A program made the translations under genes and the position numbers. A model generated the notes under the pieces. It did not search any database, was not told the origin of the DNA, and saw nothing but the letters and a program-made list of their open reading frames with translations. A DNA stretch of 9,344 bases, from NCBI GenBank assembly GCA_902780365.1, contig CACZFE010000055.1:1-9344 (forward strand). Direction: 5' to 3'. The stretch comes from an uncultured Spirochaetales bacterium (GTDB lineage: Bacteria > UBP6 > UBA1177). Position 1 is the first letter of the stretch; each line of letters opens with the position of its first letter. Shown here piece by piece: positions 1-5,657 of the stretch.

Positions 1-59
1 GTTTGTTTCACTGAGATACTACGGATTCTGCGATAATTGGCAGGATATTCTGTAACATA

Positions 60-117
60 ATGCGGGCGAGCCAAGGAGTGAGAGACAAGAATGCGGGCGA
101 GCCAGGCGCGCTCCGAC
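60..117 (+). repeat. GC-rich REP-like palindrome, family A, copy 1 with an adjacent half copy
   Basis: A 27-nt element at 91-117 begins ATGCGGGCGAGCC and ends GCGCTCCGAC. Copies of the same length lie at 176-202 and 1127-1153. A 13-nt identical head is also present at 60-72, after which the sequence diverges. In the best copy the GCGGGC and GCCCGC arms pair as a hairpin; in this copy the arms are degenerate. Repeats of this kind are dispersed intergenic elements and, when read as protein, give spurious hypothetical ORFs. The family assignment comes only from comparing copies inside this window. Confidence 0.6.
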
Positions 118-120
118 ATT

Positions 121-173
121 GACGACCTATTTTTTTCTGATTTCGCGAGACGTTTCAGGAAACGCCTCTACGG
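121..173 (+). repeat. REP-like palindromic repeat, family B, left copy
   Basis: The element starts GACGACCTA, continues through a T-run and CTGATTT, and contains arms GAGACGTTTC (147-156) and GAAACGCCTC (159-168) separated by AG, followed by TACGG. A second copy with the same order of blocks is at 1019-1075, on the far side of the toxin-antitoxin module. This copy has one mismatch between the arms. It probably belongs to a dispersed REP or MITE-like family in this genome; no transposase is visible. Confidence 0.65.
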
Positions 174-175
174 GA

Positions 176-202
176 ATGCGGGCGGGTCGCCCGCGCTCCG
201 GC
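176..202 (+). repeat. GC-rich REP-like palindrome, family A, copy 2
   Basis: This is the best-paired member of the family. GCGGGCG (178-184) and CGCCCGC (188-194) form a perfect 7-bp stem with a 3-nt loop. It follows the family B repeat directly, so the two families sit together here as a composite. Confidence 0.65.
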
Positions 203-218
203 AAATGCATGTTGAGTG

Positions 219-241
219 GTTGTTGCAAATTTTGCAACAAC
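219..241 (+). repeat. Perfect 11-bp inverted repeat, possibly a weak terminator
   Basis: GTTGTTGCAAA (219-229) is followed, after one base, by its exact reverse complement TTTGCAACAAC (231-241). As RNA this would fold as an 8-bp stem with an AT-rich loop, and TTAATTTTT follows on the + strand. It could therefore terminate + strand transcription arriving from the left of the window. It could equally be a protein-binding dyad. No gene ending just upstream is visible. Confidence 0.4.
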
Positions 242-284
242 TTAATTTTTGGCAAGCCCGTGCTCGGTCAAAACAAGACACAAT

Positions 285-346
285 AAAATAATTTTTTAAA
301 ATTTTTCTAAATTAGTATTGACAAAACAATATTCTTGAGTATATTA
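285..346 (+). promoter_or_regulatory. Promoter of the antitoxin RNA and toxin gene
   Basis: A perfect -35 box TTGACA (318-323) and a -10 box TATATT (340-345) are separated by 16 bases. The roughly 30 bases upstream (285-317) are almost entirely A and T, like an UP element. Transcription is expected to start near 352, just before the pseudoknot-forming segment. The strength of the boxes fits type III systems, where the RNA antitoxin must be made in large excess over the toxin mRNA. Confidence 0.75.
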
Positions 347-351
347 CCGAA

Positions 352-416
352 CTAAAGAGTGGTCCTGCTCAGTGGACGATTCAAAATGAGGCTTTCTTCG
401 GAAAGCCTTTTTTTTT
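352..416 (+). ncRNA. Candidate ToxI-like type III antitoxin RNA, single pseudoknot unit
   Basis: Between the predicted transcription start and the terminator only about 36 nt are available. That segment folds as an H-type pseudoknot. GAG (357-359) pairs with CTC (368-370), and GTCC (362-365), in the loop of that stem, pairs with GGAC (374-377). Adenine-rich stretches bracket the unit (AAA 354-356, AAAA 383-386); A-rich sites are where ToxN and AbiQ enzymes cut their precursor RNA. The bases around 382-392 resemble the start of the unit (AAA, then a G-rich run), as if a partial second repeat began there. Known ToxI, AntiQ, CptI and TenpI RNAs have units of roughly 35-45 nt, usually repeated about two to six times. 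The assignment rests on position, fold and the neighbouring toxin, not on sequence match. Confidence 0.62.
389..416 (+). terminator. Rho-independent terminator between antitoxin RNA and toxin gene
   Basis: AGGCTTTC (389-396) and GAAAGCCT (401-408) form a perfect 8-bp stem closed by the extra-stable C(UUCG)G tetraloop, followed by an unbroken run of T to 416. In type III systems a terminator at exactly this position limits read-through into the toxin gene and so sets the RNA-to-toxin ratio. Confidence 0.88.
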
Positions 417-427
417 AGGTAGTTTTT

Positions 428-952
428 ATGAAATTATTGGATTCTGATATTAAACAAACTTCCCCGATAATAGTGAAAGTTGACAGCGAATATCTTTCGT
501 ATCTTCACAATTTTGATAGTCGCGTCCGCCTGAAAAAAGGGAGACCTTATGTAGGTTTGGCTGTTCGCATCAACAATAAAATGTATGTTATTCCGCTGAG
601 TTCCCAAACCACGTCGGAACGCCGGAAAAAAGGACTTAAAAAAAGAAATCCGCTTACAACGACTTTCATCACAGCTTCCGGCGAAGAAATCTCGAACCTG
701 CTTCACAACAACATGATTCCTGTTCCGCGAAATATGACGGAAAAAATCATTATCGATCCTTTAAAAGACACCTATTTAATGAACGAATACCGATACTTAA
801 GAAAACATTGGGTCGAGATAACAGACAAATCGCTATCGATTTATTTGGAGCGATACGATAAAAATTCCTGCCGTTACGGGTTTTTGACTGCAATCTGCTG
901 CGATTTCAAACTTCTTGAAGAAAAGAGCAAGGAATACAACACTAAATCATAG
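428..952 (+). CDS. ToxN/AbiQ-like type III toxin endoribonuclease
   Basis: The 174-residue protein is recognisable as a member of the ToxN/AbiQ family, ribonucleases held inactive by a pseudoknot RNA antitoxin and linked to phage abortive infection and plasmid or island maintenance. The segment YLSYLHNFDSRV (23-34) matches the family N-terminus. YVGLAVRINNKMYVIPLSS (41-59) matches the strand-turn-strand block ending in the PL(S/T)S active-site motif. CCDFKLLEEKSKEY (157-170) matches the conserved C-terminal helix. The family is usually about 160-200 residues. The ATG is preceded by AGG (417-419) eight bases upstream. This start adds about 14 residues before the usual family N-terminus, so initiation may really be slightly downstream. 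Its genetic context, promoter then pseudoknot RNA then terminator then toxin, is the canonical type III layout. By eye it is more AT-rich than its neighbours, which would suit acquisition by transfer. Confidence 0.85.
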   Translation: MKLLDSDIKQTSPIIVKVDSEYLSYLHNFDSRVRLKKGRPYVGLAVRINNKMYVIPLSSQTTSERRKKGLKKRNPLTTTFITASGEEISNLLHNNMIPVPRNMTEKIIIDPLKDTYLMNEYRYLRKHWVEITDKSLSIYLERYDKNSCRYGFLTAICCDFKLLEEKSKEYNTKS

Positions 953-1018
953 AAACCGGAGCATATAACTCCCCAAAATAACTGCCATTTCCGTTCAAAA
1001 TGCCAAATTGGCATCTTA

Positions 1019-1075
1019 GACGAAGACCTATTTTTTTTCTGATTTAATGAGACGTTTCAGGAAACGTCTCTACGG
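1019..1075 (+). repeat. REP-like palindromic repeat, family B, right copy
   Basis: This copy has perfect arms, GAGACGTTTC (1049-1058) and GAAACGTCTC (1061-1070), separated by AG. It is preceded by GACCTA, an eight-base T-run and CTGATTT, and followed by TACGG, in the same block order as 121-173. Together the two copies form direct repeats bracketing the toxin-antitoxin module. Confidence 0.7.
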
Positions 1076-1087
1076 TCTGTTTCCGTT

Positions 1088-1122
1088 CCCTTCGCCACAC
1101 TGGAGAAGGGTTAGGGATGAGG
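1088..1122 (+). repeat. REP-like hairpin with GGGTTAGGGATGAGG tail
   Basis: CCCTTC (1088-1093) and GAAGGG (1105-1110) form a stem, followed by TTAGGGATGAGG. Hairpins ending in a (A)GGGTTAGGG(A)TGAGG-type tail are a widespread class of intergenic REP-like sequences in several phyla, including cyanobacteria, Chloroflexi and proteobacteria. That statement is from general knowledge of such repeats; only one copy is in this window. Confidence 0.5.
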
Positions 1123-1126
1123 TCTT

Positions 1127-1153
1127 ATGCAGGCAAGCTGCCCGCGCTCTGAC
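1127..1153 (+). repeat. GC-rich REP-like palindrome, family A, copy 3
   Basis: The element begins ATGCAGGCAAGC and ends CCCGCGCTCTGAC. It has the same 27-nt length as the copies at 91-117 and 176-202 and differs from them at a few positions. It closes the right-hand repeat cluster. With the elements at 1019-1122 it accounts for about half of the gene-free stretch 953-1214. The remainder (about 1154-1214) shows only short, weak dyads, including the 8-bp palindrome GGAATTCC at 1208-1215, which overlaps the stop codon of the methyltransferase gene. Confidence 0.6.
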
Positions 1154-1214
1154 ATTTTCTATTTCAAATGACAATTACCATGACAGAAAATAAATTCTGA
1201 AACTTTGGAATTCC

Positions 1215-2012
1215 TTACCACTCGAATGTTGCCCAGCGGTCATTCATTTTGGGCAGCAGCAATGCGAACAGCTTTCCGCGTATGCTGTGTTTTTTCATTT
1301 CTTCATTGAAGCTGTGTTCTTCGACAAGGCGGAATCCTTTGACGAGATCGGCTATCTCCTGACCGGAATCGGTGCCTGAGACAAAATGGGCGTTCGTATT
1401 TTTTACGGTATCGTGAAATTTCTCGTTTTTTACCATGAGTTTGTTGTTCTGCTCTGCGATAAGTGTTCCTCCGCAGGGGAAATTTTCTTTCAGGACATTC
1501 AGAAAAGTCCGTATTTGTTCCATTGTGAGATACATGAAAAGGCCTTCAGCAAGAAAGATGGGCTTTGTTTTTCTCTCGGAAAGGGCTTCCTGAACAGGCT
1601 TGCACCAAGACGGATCCAATATGTCTCCGGCAATAATCGTTACTCTCTCTTTTTCAGGGAAAGCCTTTTTTCTTGCCGTGATCACATCGGGCAGATCCAG
1701 GTCGAACCAGAGTATTTTTCCGTTGTCAACGCGGGAAAACCGGTCGTCGAATCCGGCTCCGAGATTTATGACCACTGTTTCGGGAGTTTTTATGATGATT
1801 TCCTTCAGCTGTCTGTCGAGCATGATCGTGCGGGCAATAACACCTTCGTGTGACATGAATTTGTCATACTTAGAAATATCGATGCCTATAGCTTCAACGA
1901 TCTCTACGGCTTTTTTGTCGATTACACGCGGATTTTTACGCCTGCTTTCGCTTGCTTTTACTGCCAGCGGAATAAGTGCCGTTGTCTGAACATCGCCTAA
2001 CTGCAAATTCAT
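1215..2012 (-). CDS. SAM-dependent methyltransferase, leucine carboxyl methyltransferase/TcmP family
   Basis: The protein is 265 residues from the chosen start. It carries a class I SAM-binding core: NLGAGFDDR (83-91) is motif I, the acidic end of strand 2 is in WFDLDLPDV (102-110), AGDILD (128-133) follows, and FLAEGLFMYL (153-162) is the strongly conserved block of the LCM/PPM1/TcmP group. Family members transfer methyl groups to carboxylates or hydroxyls; many bacterial copies sit outside any known pathway and their substrates are unknown, as here. An ATG four codons upstream (2024) is in frame, but the GGAG at 2022-2019 has ideal spacing only for the ATG at 2012, so I prefer the shorter form. 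The gene lies downstream of the feo operon on the same strand, separated by about 140 bases and a possible terminator, so it is probably transcribed separately. Nothing in the context fixes its substrate. Confidence 0.85.
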   Translation of the reverse strand: MNLQLGDVQTTALIPLAVKASESRRKNPRVIDKKAVEIVEAIGIDISKYDKFMSHEGVIARTIMLDRQLKEIIIKTPETVVINLGAGFDDRFSRVDNGKILWFDLDLPDVITARKKAFPEKERVTIIAGDILDPSWCKPVQEALSERKTKPIFLAEGLFMYLTMEQIRTFLNVLKENFPCGGTLIAEQNNKLMVKNEKFHDTVKNTNAHFVSGTDSGQEIADLVKGFRLVEEHSFNEEMKKHSIRGKLFALLLPKMNDRWATFEW

Positions 2013-2050
2013 CTTTGTCTCCATGTCATGAAATTTTAAAAGAGCAGATC

Positions 2051-2113
2051 AAAAAACGAAGGGAAAGAATCAAGAGGGACGGTGCGGTTTATTAGTCCGA
2101 AAAGTTCTTTCCC
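2051..2113 (-). terminator. Possible terminator downstream of the feo operon
   Basis: On the - strand GGGAAAGAA (2113-2105) pairs with TTCTTTCCC (2069-2061), a perfect 9-bp stem, followed by TTCGTTTTTT (2060-2051). The loop is long (35 nt) but has internal pairing options such as CGG with CCG. The position, just past the last feo gene, fits an intrinsic terminator; the long loop makes it less than certain. The rest of the stretch 2013-2150 shows no gene and no convincing promoter. Confidence 0.45.
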
Positions 2114-2150
2114 TTTTATTACACGGAGGAGGTTGTTAGTTTTGTAAATA

Positions 2151-2513
2151 TCAACGTTTTGCAATGCTCTTTATTCCGTATCCTGTGCTTTTGATTACTT
2201 TCCTCAATTCTTCCTCATCGAGCGGCTCGTCGCTTGTTATCTGCGTGAGGCCTGTTTTGTGCGACGATTTGACCTCTTTTACCTTGAAATTGTTGCGGAT
2301 CGCGTCGTTGACATGACTTTCGCACATGCCGCACATCATTCCTTCGATTTCAAGGACTGTCAGGTGTTTTGAAGTGTGGCAGCTTCCTGACATCGGACAG
2401 CATCCGCAGTTTCCGCCGCACGAGGATTTTCCCTGTTTCTTGTTTTTTACAAGATTGAGGATGATGGCGGCAACCACCGCCATCAATATTGCCAGCACAA
2501 GGATTGTTCCCAT
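2151..2513 (-). CDS. FeoB-associated Cys-rich membrane protein fused to an HMA metal-binding domain
   Basis: The 120-residue protein has three parts. Residues 1-22 are one hydrophobic membrane segment. Residues 32-45 hold five cysteines in the pattern CGGNCGCC...C, typical of the small FeoB-associated Cys-rich proteins encoded after feoB in many anaerobes. Residues 51-118 form a heavy-metal-associated (HMA) ferredoxin-like domain with its metal loop at MMCGMC (59-64; Cys61 and Cys64). HMA domains normally bind soft metals such as Cu(I) in copper chaperones and P-type ATPases; here the loop has Met where Thr is usual. The start overlaps the feoB stop as TAATG, with AGG seven bases upstream of the ATG, so translation is probably coupled to feoB. 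A role as membrane-anchored metal chaperone or redox helper at the FeoB exit is an inference. The stop is TGA. Confidence 0.83.
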   Translation of the reverse strand: MGTILVLAILMAVVAAIILNLVKNKKQGKSSCGGNCGCCPMSGSCHTSKHLTVLEIEGMMCGMCESHVNDAIRNNFKVKEVKSSHKTGLTQITSDEPLDEEELRKVIKSTGYGIKSIAKR

Positions 2514-5044
2514 TATTTACCTGCCGTAACTGAAAGTTTTGTCGCTTCGCTGTATTGCTTGAAGAAAAGCATGTAGATCATTCCTGCAAGGCAAGCGAAA
2601 GCGGCTATCATGAATATTACATTGAAGAGGGAGAAGTTGCCTGTGAACAGATTGCCGAACTGGTTGATCATGAGTGCGACGGCATAAGCAAAACCGCACT
2701 GGTAGCCGATTGCAAACCATGTCCATTTCGTGTTGTTCATTTCACGCTTGATAGCACCGATCGCAGCAAAACACGGAGCGCAGAGAAGGTTGAAGACCAG
2801 GAACGAATATCCGGTGATTCCCGTGAATGCCTGAGCCATAGCTTCCCAAGCCGTCATATCGCCTGCGCCGTAGAGAATGCCCATCGTGCCGACGATGTTT
2901 TCTTTTGCGACAAGTCCGGTGACCGATGCGACAGCCGCCTGCCAGCTTCCCCAGCCGAGCGGAGCGAAGATCCATGCAATGCCTTTGCCGATATATGCTA
3001 GGATCGAAGAATCGAGCTGGTCTTCGGCGAGCATTCCGAAACCTTCGTCAGTCCAGCCGAAGAATGAGGTGAACCATACGAGGATCGTTGAAACAAGGAT
3101 GATCGTTCCCGCTTTTTTGATGAACGACCAGCCGCGCTCCCACATCGAACGGAGAACGTTTCCGAGTGTCGGCATGTGGTAGGAAGGGAGTTCCATTACG
3201 AAAGGAGCAGGGTTTCCTGCGAACATTTTTGTCTTTTTGAGCATGATGCCGGAGATGATGATCGCTGCCATTCCGATGAAATATGCCGAGGTCGCGACCC
3301 ATGCCGAGCCTCCGAAAATAGCCCCTGCGACCATTGCGATGAAAGGAACTTTCGCGCCGCACGGGATGAAAGTCGTTGTCATGATCGTCATCCTGCGGTC
3401 ACGCTCGTTTTCTATAGTTCTGCTTGCCATGACGCCGGGGATGCCGCAGCCGGTCCCGACGAGCATCGGAATGAACGATTTGCCCGAAAGTCCGAATTTT
3501 CTGAAGATCCTGTCAAGGACGAAAGCGATACGCGCCATATATCCGCACGCTTCGACAAATGCGAGCAGGAAGAAGAGGACGAGCATCTGCGGGACAAATC
3601 CGAGGACCGCGCCGACTCCGGCAACGATACCGTCAAGGATGAGTCCTTTGAGCCACTCTGCGCAGCCGATCGCATCCAGTATTTTTTCAACGAGAACGGG
3701 AACTCCCGGGATCCATGCGCCGTAATCAGCCGGATCAGGTTCGTCGAATCCTTTTTCCTCGAAGTAGGAGAGAGCCTCTTTGAAAGACATTCCATTTGCT
3801 TCGTTTTCCGCGTCGTCTTCCGCCACTTTGACTTCGCCGTCGTAGAAAACATTGATATTTGAATGTTCAAGAGTTTCCTCGTCTTCGACATCGTAAGCTA
3901 TATACTGTTTTTCGGGCTGGAGTTCTTTTGCGGCTTTCATCGTTTCTTCCGCATTGATTTCTTCTTCGCCTTCTTCATTTTTTGCTGTTACGATGACTTC
4001 GTAAGCGTCGAAAGCGTTGTGTGCTGCGCCGTATTTTTCAGCTTCTTCCTCGTAGTCGCCTGTTCCGATCCCGAACATGTGCCAGCCGTCGCCGAAAAGG
4101 CAGTCGTTTGCCCAGTCAGTAGCGTCCGCGCCGACCGTTACCATTGAAATGTAATAGATAAGGAACATGACGATCGCGAAGATCGGAAGGCCGAGCCAGC
4201 GGTTCGTCACGATTTTATCGATTTTGTCAGAATTGGAGAGCTCGCCTGCATTCGCCTTTTTGTAGCCAGATTTCAGAATTTCGGCGATGTAGATGTAGCG
4301 TTCGTTCGTGATTATGCTTTCCGCATCGTCGTCGAGCTCTTTTTCTGCCGCTTTGATGTCCGCTTCGATGTGGTCGAGAAGACTTTTTTCGATTTTGAGC
4401 ATTTCAAGGACTTTGTCGTCACGCTCGAAAACTTTGATCGCATACCATCTCTGCTGTTCTTCGGGCATGCCGTGAACGACTGCTTCCTCGATGTGTGCGA
4501 TCGCGTGCTCGACTGGGCCGGAGAAAGAATGCTGCGGCAGGGTCTTTGTCTCTTTCGCCGCTTTTATTGCCGCTTCAGCCGCTTCGGTGATTCCGTCGCC
4601 TTTGAGAGCGGAAATCTCGACGATCCTGCATTTGAGCTGTCTCGAAAGTTCGGCAACATCTATTTTGTCGCCCGATTTTTTGACAAGATCCATCATGTTA
4701 AGGGCGATAACGACCGGAATTCCGAGTTCGACAAGCTGGGTCGTAAGGTAAAGGTTTCTTTCAAGGTTCGTCGCGTCGACGATGTTCAAAATTGCGTCGG
4801 GACGCTCGCCGATAAGATAGTTTCTCGCAACGACTTCTTCCAAAGTGTAAGGTGAAAGCGAGTAGATTCCGGGAAGGTCCGTAATGATAACGCCTTCATG
4901 TTTTTTGAGTTTTCCCTCTTTTTTCTCGACTGTTACTCCCGGCCAGTTTCCGACAAACTGGTTCGAGCCTGTGAGAGCGTTGAAAAGGGTAGTCTTTCCC
5001 GAATTGGGGTTTCCCGCAAGTGCGATCCTGATTTGTTCAGCCAT
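2513..5044 (-). CDS. feoB: Ferrous iron transporter FeoB
   Basis: FeoB imports Fe(II) across the inner membrane using an N-terminal GTP-binding domain. The 843-residue protein shows G1 GNPNSGKT (11-18), the G2 region NWPGVTVE (33-40), G3 DLPG (56-59), G4 NMMD (116-119) and G5 SALKG (145-149). A helical regulatory domain follows to about 280, then the transmembrane part. The first Gate region contains GYMARIAFVLDR (501-512), GTGCGIPGVMASRTIE (530-545) and PCGAK (561-565); the second Gate and C-terminal helices run from about 640 to 830. Between the first membrane helix (about 285-303) and the next (about 465) lies an unusually large, strongly acidic insert (about 310-445). A shorter insert at this place is known in clostridial FeoB proteins. 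The start has an ideal ribosome site, TAGGAGG, which also contains the stop codon of the preceding feoA, only 9 bases away. It is third in the operon. Confidence 0.97.
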   Translation of the reverse strand: MAEQIRIALAGNPNSGKTTLFNALTGSNQFVGNWPGVTVEKKEGKLKKHEGVIITDLPGIYSLSPYTLEEVVARNYLIGERPDAILNIVDATNLERNLYLTTQLVELGIPVVIALNMMDLVKKSGDKIDVAELSRQLKCRIVEISALKGDGITEAAEAAIKAAKETKTLPQHSFSGPVEHAIAHIEEAVVHGMPEEQQRWYAIKVFERDDKVLEMLKIEKSLLDHIEADIKAAEKELDDDAESIITNERYIYIAEILKSGYKKANAGELSNSDKIDKIVTNRWLGLPIFAIVMFLIYYISMVTVGADATDWANDCLFGDGWHMFGIGTGDYEEEAEKYGAAHNAFDAYEVIVTAKNEEGEEEINAEETMKAAKELQPEKQYIAYDVEDEETLEHSNINVFYDGEVKVAEDDAENEANGMSFKEALSYFEEKGFDEPDPADYGAWIPGVPVLVEKILDAIGCAEWLKGLILDGIVAGVGAVLGFVPQMLVLFFLLAFVEACGYMARIAFVLDRIFRKFGLSGKSFIPMLVGTGCGIPGVMASRTIENERDRRMTIMTTTFIPCGAKVPFIAMVAGAIFGGSAWVATSAYFIGMAAIIISGIMLKKTKMFAGNPAPFVMELPSYHMPTLGNVLRSMWERGWSFIKKAGTIILVSTILVWFTSFFGWTDEGFGMLAEDQLDSSILAYIGKGIAWIFAPLGWGSWQAAVASVTGLVAKENIVGTMGILYGAGDMTAWEAMAQAFTGITGYSFLVFNLLCAPCFAAIGAIKREMNNTKWTWFAIGYQCGFAYAVALMINQFGNLFTGNFSLFNVIFMIAAFACLAGMIYMLFFKQYSEATKLSVTAGK

Positions 5045-5053
5045 TTTTTCCTC

Positions 5054-5275
5054 CTACTCAACTTCGATCATTTCTGCATCTTCTTTTCTCAAAGAAAGCT
5101 CGTAGTTTCTGACAGTGACTTCGATCGGATCGCCTAAAGGAGCGACTTTCCGCACGAAAATTTCAACGCCTTTGGTAACACCCATGTCCATGATGCGCTT
5201 TTTTACCGCGCCTTCGCCGTGAAGTTTTACAACTTTCACCGTTTCGCCGATTTTTGCTTCGCGTAAAGTTTTCAT
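5054..5275 (-). CDS. feoA: FeoA, second copy, SH3-like partner of FeoB
   Basis: The 73-residue protein has the FeoA fold pattern: an N-terminal strand with IGETVKVVKL (8-17), the conserved R-x-x-D-M-G block RIMDMGVTKG (27-36), the APLGDPIEVTVRNYELSLR stretch (45-63) and a terminal acidic strand. FeoA is a small cytoplasmic protein that interacts with FeoB and supports its activity. The APLGDPIE motif makes this the more classical of the two FeoA copies. The ATG has GGAGG six bases upstream, and the TAG stop overlaps the feoB ribosome site. It is 25 bases downstream of the first feoA gene. Two FeoA proteins before one FeoB is a common arrangement in anaerobes. Confidence 0.95.
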   Translation of the reverse strand: MKTLREAKIGETVKVVKLHGEGAVKKRIMDMGVTKGVEIFVRKVAPLGDPIEVTVRNYELSLRKEDAEMIEVE

Positions 5276-5300
5276 TTTATACCTCCAAAAAAATTAGACT

Positions 5301-5513
5301 TTAAACCATGATTTTGCGGGCCATTTCCTCGTTTATCGCGACCCTGGACTCCTTGACTTTGACGATTACGTTCCCGGCAAGGGAATTTACGACCGTGACA
5401 GTCGCGCCGACAGTGAAACCTAAATTTTCAAGATGGTGCTTTACTTCGTCGCTGCCGCCGATTTTCTTAATAACCTGTTCGTTTCCTGCATCTGCCAAAA
5501 CTAAGGGTATCAA
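5301..5513 (-). CDS. feoA: FeoA, first copy, first gene of the feo operon (TTG start)
   Basis: The 70-residue protein matches the short FeoA form of clostridial type: IPLVLADAG (2-10), IKKIGGSDEVKHHLENLGF (15-33), and the C-terminal block GNVIVKVKESRVAINEEMA (47-65). The start is a TTG rather than ATG. It is supported by a strong AAGGAG six bases upstream and by family alignment, since FeoA proteins of this type begin with this same PL-x-L-A segment; no ATG lies nearby. A weaker start codon could lower the level of this subunit relative to the others. The leader from the predicted transcription start (about 5565) is about 50 nt. It sits directly under the tandem operator described separately. 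Confidence 0.94.
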   Translation of the reverse strand: MIPLVLADAGNEQVIKKIGGSDEVKHHLENLGFTVGATVTVVNSLAGNVIVKVKESRVAINEEMARKIMV

Positions 5514-5557
5514 CTTTCTCTCCTTAAAAAAGTTCGTAATTAAAAGAACGCAATCAA

Positions 5558-5593
5558 GTTAGCTGAAACTAACTATAATTAGCAGAAGCTAAC
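5558..5593 (-). promoter_or_regulatory. Tandem 16-bp operator at the feo promoter
   Basis: Read on the + strand, two 16-bp dyads GTTAGCTGAAACTAAC (5558-5573) and ATTAGCAGAAGCTAAC (5578-5593) are separated by TATA. Each is an imperfect palindrome with TTAG and CTAA arms, and they agree at 13 of 16 positions. The 20-bp period puts both on nearly the same face of the helix. One copy fills the spacer between -35 and -10; the other covers the region from the -10 edge past the transcription start. Binding here would block RNA polymerase. Iron uptake genes are commonly controlled by Fur or DtxR-family repressors, and TTAG/CTAA half-sites are more like DtxR-family sites than Fur boxes. The regulator identity is inference, since no regulator gene is in the window. 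Confidence 0.75.
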
Positions 5594-5599
5594 TGTCAA
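5572..5599 (-). promoter_or_regulatory. Promoter of the feo operon
   Basis: On the - strand a perfect -35 box TTGACA (5599-5594) and a -10 box TATAGT (5577-5572) are separated by 16 bases. The transcription start should fall near 5565. This is the only good promoter seen upstream of the four tightly spaced feo genes, so they are likely one transcript. Confidence 0.72.
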
Positions 5600-5657
5600 G
5601 GAAAAAATTTAAGAAAAATGAAAAATCGGAAAATTTTTTAAAAGAAGATGGTTTCTG

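Noticed and set aside
91..291. Open frame of 66 codons on the + strand
   Set aside because: It begins inside one palindromic repeat and runs through two more; the AGGSPAL-like peptide is a typical artefact of such repeats and there is no ribosome site.
434..706. 90-codon frame on the - strand opposite the toxin gene
   Set aside because: It is antisense to a recognisable ToxN-family gene and has no family resemblance or upstream signals.
1001..1013. Palindrome TGCCAAATTGGCA after the toxin gene
   Set aside because: It is a perfect dyad, but a one-base loop prevents a proper hairpin, no T-run follows, and there is no promoter nearby, so I assign it no function.
1386..1989. Two + strand frames opposite the methyltransferase
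   Set aside because: Both are shadows of a gene with clear class I methyltransferase motifs on the other strand.
2013..2024. Upstream in-frame ATG for the methyltransferase
   Set aside because: The ATG at 2024 has no ribosome site and overlaps the GGAG that serves the ATG at 2012.
2555..5137. Several long frames on + and - strands overlapping feoB (longest 228 codons at 3176-3862)
   Set aside because: FeoB is unmistakable in its own frame; the others are rich in Cys, His and Arg in ways typical of out-of-frame translation and lack start signals.
5600..5657. A/T-rich stretch as terminator of the membrane-protein gene
   Set aside because: Only a weak all-AT stem of about six pairs is possible on the - strand near 5625-5642; this is too weak to call.
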